Source: Paraburkholderia tropica
GTDB lineage: Bacteria; Pseudomonadota; Gammaproteobacteria; Burkholderiales; Burkholderiaceae
Direction of reading: 5' to 3'
DNA: 64,000 nucleotides
Assembly (NCBI RefSeq): GCF_900109265.1
Contig: NZ_FNZM01000009.1
Coordinates: forward strand, 62,001-126,000
The stretch's first letter is position 1. Each line of letters opens with the position of its first letter. Shown one piece after another: positions 61,630 to 64,000 of the stretch. The notes under the pieces are model-generated. The model did not search any database, was not told the origin of the DNA, and saw only the letters and a list, made by a program, of their open reading frames with translations. A program made the position numbers and the translations under genes.

Positions 61630-63579
61630 TTACTGGCCGTCGCCGTCGCCGTCGCTCTGCTGGCTCGACGAACCGAGCGTGCCGTAGAGCTTGACCTTCG
61701 AACGGTCGCGCAGCGCGTCGAGGTAAGCCTGAGTCTGCGACTGGCCGGCCACCTGCGCCAGTTGCTGCTGCGCTGCGGCAAGACGGTTGCCGTCGGCGGC
61801 CGCGCCGTTCGTCACGCTGTTCACGCGATAGATCGCGTAGCCCTGGTCGCCGAGATCGACGCCCACGTAGGCGGGCAGTTTCTGCGCATCGGCCTTGAAC
61901 ACCGCCGACAGCGCGGCGGGCGGCAGCCCTTGTGCGTCGTTGCGCGACACCTTGAGCGCCGACGAGAAACCATCGGTCGACTTCGACTTCTGCAGGTCCG
62001 CGAGCTTCGCCTCGCCTTGCTTGCGCGCCATGTCGGCGGCCAGTTGCGCAACCACCTTCTGGCGCACGGCGTCTTTGACCGCGGCGAATGCCGGGACGGC
62101 AGCCGCCTTGAAGTCGGTCACGCGCGCCGAGATCAGCGTGTTGTTGCCCACGTCGACCGCCTGCGTGTTGTTGTGCTGGCTGACCGAGTCGGTCGCGAAC
62201 ACCGCGTCGAGGAACTTCTTGTTGTTCAGCGGGCTGTCCGGCGGCAGCGTGGCGTTCGGCTGCGGCGTAACCGTGGCGGCCTGGATCGTCAGCTTGTACT
62301 TGTCAGCGGCCGGCTGGAGGCTCTTCGACTTTTCGTACACCATCGACGTAAAGCCGTCGCTCGCATCGGCCAGCAGCTTGGCGGCCTGTTGCGCCTTCAC
62401 TTCGGTCGCGATCTGCGCCTTCACGTCGTCGAACGGCTTCGTAACCGACGGCTTGATGTCCGTGACCTTGACGATGTGATAGCCGAAGTCCGACTGGATC
62501 ACGTCGCTGATTTCGTCTTTCTTGAGCTTGAAGACCGCGTCGTCGAACGCCTGGCCGCCCGCGATCATGCCCGGGCCGAAGTAGCCGAGGTCGCCGCCCT
62601 TCGAGGCCGAACCCGGATCCTGGGAATCCTTCTGCGCGAGCTGCGCGAACTGGTCCGGATGCGCCTTCACTTCGGCGAGGATCTGGTCGGCCTTCTGCTT
62701 CGCCGCGGCGCGGTCAGCCGCGCTCGCGTCCTTCGCCACCGTGATCAGGATGTGGCTCGCGCGCACTTCTTCCTGAGTCTTGTAGCGGGCGATGTTGTCG
62801 TCGTAATACTTCTTGAGGTCGGCGTCGCTCGGGTTGACCGAAGCCGCGACCGTAGCCGCCGACAGCACCAGATACTGGATCTGCGCCGTCGCCGGCGTGG
62901 CGAAGTCGTTCTTGTGCGCGTCGTAATACGCCTGCAGTTGCGCGTCGGTCGGCTGGACCTTCGCGGCGAAATCGCCGGCGCGGAACGCGAGACCTTGCAC
63001 GTCGCGCTGCTGCTCCGACAGTTCGGTCAGTTGTTGCGCGAGCGACTTCGGCGTGAACGCGCTGTTGATCAGCGAAGCGGGAATCTGCTGCAGCGCCATG
63101 CTGTAGCGCACGCGCTCGTCGTACTGCTCGGGCGTCATGCCCTGCATGGCGAGCAGTTGCTTGTACTTGTCGAGATCGATCGAGCCGTCGGGGTTCTTCA
63201 GCGACGAGATGATCGGGTCGGCGAGCAGCGTGCGGCGCACGGCGTCGTCGGAAGCGGTGAGATGCAGACGCTGGACTTCGTCCTGCAGCACGCGTTGCTG
63301 GATCAGGCCGTCGAGAATGTCTTTGCGATGCTGCGGCGTATCGAAAGCGCTCGCGTCGAATTGCGCACCCATGACCTGGCGCGCCTGGTCGAGTTGCTGA
63401 CGCGACGCGTTGTCGAATTCGACGCGCGTGATCTTGTGACCGTTGACGCTCGCGACATTCGCGCTTTCGTCAAAAAAGCCGCGGAAACCTTGAATACCGA
63501 CGAAGCCGAGCCCTGGCAGGATCACCAGGAGCAGCATGAACATCATCAGCCGTTTGTGATTGCGGAAAAAGTCGAGCAT
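61630..63579 (-). CDS. ppiD: SurA-N/PpiD-like periplasmic peptidyl-prolyl isomerase
   Basis: Membrane-anchored foldase of 649 residues. A single helix near residues 12-32 (LMMFMLLLVILPGLGFVG) follows MLDFFRNHKR; the chaperone part is periplasmic, with a parvulin domain in the middle (VRASHILITVAKDASAADR, DPGSASKGGDLGYFGPGMIAGGQAF, SDFGYHIVKVTDI) and a C-terminal SurA-like segment. I choose ATG 63579 since family N termini begin MLDFFRNHKR; TTG 63606 would add nine residues. It follows two tRNAs as in the conserved lon-hupB-tRNA-ppiD order of this group. Confidence 0.93.
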   Translation of the reverse strand: MLDFFRNHKRLMMFMLLLVILPGLGFVGIQGFRGFFDESANVASVNGHKITRVEFDNASRQQLDQARQVMGAQFDASAFDTPQHRKDILDGLIQQRVLQDEVQRLHLTASDDAVRRTLLADPIISSLKNPDGSIDLDKYKQLLAMQGMTPEQYDERVRYSMALQQIPASLINSAFTPKSLAQQLTELSEQQRDVQGLAFRAGDFAAKVQPTDAQLQAYYDAHKNDFATPATAQIQYLVLSAATVAASVNPSDADLKKYYDDNIARYKTQEEVRASHILITVAKDASAADRAAAKQKADQILAEVKAHPDQFAQLAQKDSQDPGSASKGGDLGYFGPGMIAGGQAFDDAVFKLKKDEISDVIQSDFGYHIVKVTDIKPSVTKPFDDVKAQIATEVKAQQAAKLLADASDGFTSMVYEKSKSLQPAADKYKLTIQAATVTPQPNATLPPDSPLNNKKFLDAVFATDSVSQHNNTQAVDVGNNTLISARVTDFKAAAVPAFAAVKDAVRQKVVAQLAADMARKQGEAKLADLQKSKSTDGFSSALKVSRNDAQGLPPAALSAVFKADAQKLPAYVGVDLGDQGYAIYRVNSVTNGAAADGNRLAAAQQQLAQVAGQSQTQAYLDALRDRSKVKLYGTLGSSSQQSDGDGDGQ

Positions 63580-63639
63580 GCGTGACCAAGCGTTGGAGAG
63601 CGCCAAAAAACAGAACGCCCGATATTACAACAGCGGCCA

Positions 63640-63668
63640 ACAAAAAAGGCGAACCGGAGTTCGCCTTC
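63640..63668 (-). terminator. Terminator of the tRNA operon
   Basis: 9-bp stem AAGGCGAAC / GTTCGCCTT with a 4-base loop; on the minus strand it is followed by TTTTTTG. It separates the tRNA transcript from the ppiD-like gene. Confidence 0.85.
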
Positions 63669-63681
63669 TTGCTGAGATGTC

Positions 63682-63758
63682 TGGCGGAGCGGACGGGACT
63701 CGAACCCGCGACCCCCGGCGTGACAGGCCGGTATTCTAACCAACTGAACTACCGCTCC
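63682..63758 (-). tRNA. tRNA-Asp (GTC)
   Basis: A complete cloverleaf on the minus strand: 7-bp acceptor GGAGCGG / CCGCTCC, D arm GTTCAGTTGGTTAGAA, anticodon arm CCGGCCTGTCACGCCGG with anticodon GTC, T arm GCGGGTTCGAGTCCCGT and an encoded 3' CCA. It lies 117 bases from tRNA-Val on the same strand. Confidence 0.97.
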
Positions 63759-63875
63759 ATGCGGTTTGCTGCGTGCGCTGCGTCGCTAGCGATGTTTTCG
63801 CGCATTCAGTCTGCTTTAGCCTGCGTTCAGGCTGATGCACGACTGCGCGGCTCGACCGAGGTTCATCTGAAGCTG

Positions 63876-63951
63876 TGGTGGGTGCTGAGAGGCTCGAACT
63901 CCCGACCTACGCCTTGTAAGGGCGCCGCTCTACCAACTGAGCTAAGCACCC
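63876..63951 (-). tRNA. tRNA-Val (TAC)
   Basis: Complete cloverleaf on the minus strand: acceptor GGGTGCT / AGCACCC, D arm with AGCTCAGTTGGTAGAGC, anticodon arm CGCCCTTACAAGGCG with anticodon TAC, T arm TCGGGAGTTCGAGCCTCTC and an encoded 3' CCA. It precedes tRNA-Asp on the transcript. Confidence 0.97.
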
Positions 63952-64000
63952 AGCTTCATGCTGATGACCGCCGAAAACCTGCTGAAAACTGCTGCGGCAC

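Overview
The window is high-GC DNA with densely packed housekeeping genes on both strands and long shadow ORFs opposite nearly every gene. Protein character and gene order (mltG-tmk-holB-tatD; tRNA-Val, tRNA-Asp, ppiD-like; yciB-bolA-ppiC; SYLF lipoprotein; pgi; single-chain purL) point to a betaproteobacterium of the Burkholderiaceae, most like Paraburkholderia or Caballeronia. This is inferred from protein resemblance, not from a marker gene. I see no insertion sequence, prophage, integrase, CRISPR array or rRNA; the window looks like core chromosome.

Layout. 1-4.9 kb: start of an MFS transporter with a multi-half-site operator, a lipoprotein/Pro-Gly-repeat protein pair, a Fur-family regulator, PRC-barrel, cupin and small secreted proteins. 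4.95-9.4 kb: a 1485-residue hybrid histidine kinase. 9.9-18.9 kb: small enzymes and envelope proteins, including periplasmic L-asparaginase and the 2-aminoethylphosphonate pair phnW-phnX divergent from a LysR regulator. 18.9-26.2 kb: glycosyltransferase, ATPase, trehalose-6-phosphate synthase, MscS channel, an orphan Rap1a-type protein and an ankyrin protein. 26.2-31 kb: the replication/cell-wall block tatD-holB-tmk-mltG with divergent ygfZ.

31-44.3 kb is mostly minus strand and looks like lipid or acyl-CoA catabolism: an alpha/beta hydrolase, SDR, MDR oxidoreductase, PaaI-type thioesterase, Dabb protein, thiolase, nicotinamidase, bifunctional hydratase/3-hydroxyacyl-CoA dehydrogenase and acyl-CoA ligase. 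44.4-49.5 kb holds selO, msrB, yciB, bolA, a parvulin and a Fic protein, so two unrelated AMP-transferase families lie within 5 kb. 49.7-64 kb: purL, a DadA-like dehydrogenase, nnrE/nnrD, pgi, a YbbA-type ABC ATPase facing tesA, a small lipoprotein, a PpiD-like foldase and two tRNAs.

The most interesting signal is upstream of fic (49453-49551). Six copies of an 11-bp half-site form two three-site arrays offset by exactly 54 bp, and the start-proximal array covers the fic start codon. Because the Fic protein ends in a winged helix, I propose autoregulation or a dedicated regulator; this is inference and would need a binding test. Other signals are the operator at 212-246, a 12-unit CCCGGA repeat, an 11-bp tandem duplication before the Fur-family gene, and a shared CGTTCGTTC motif before two beta-oxidation genes.
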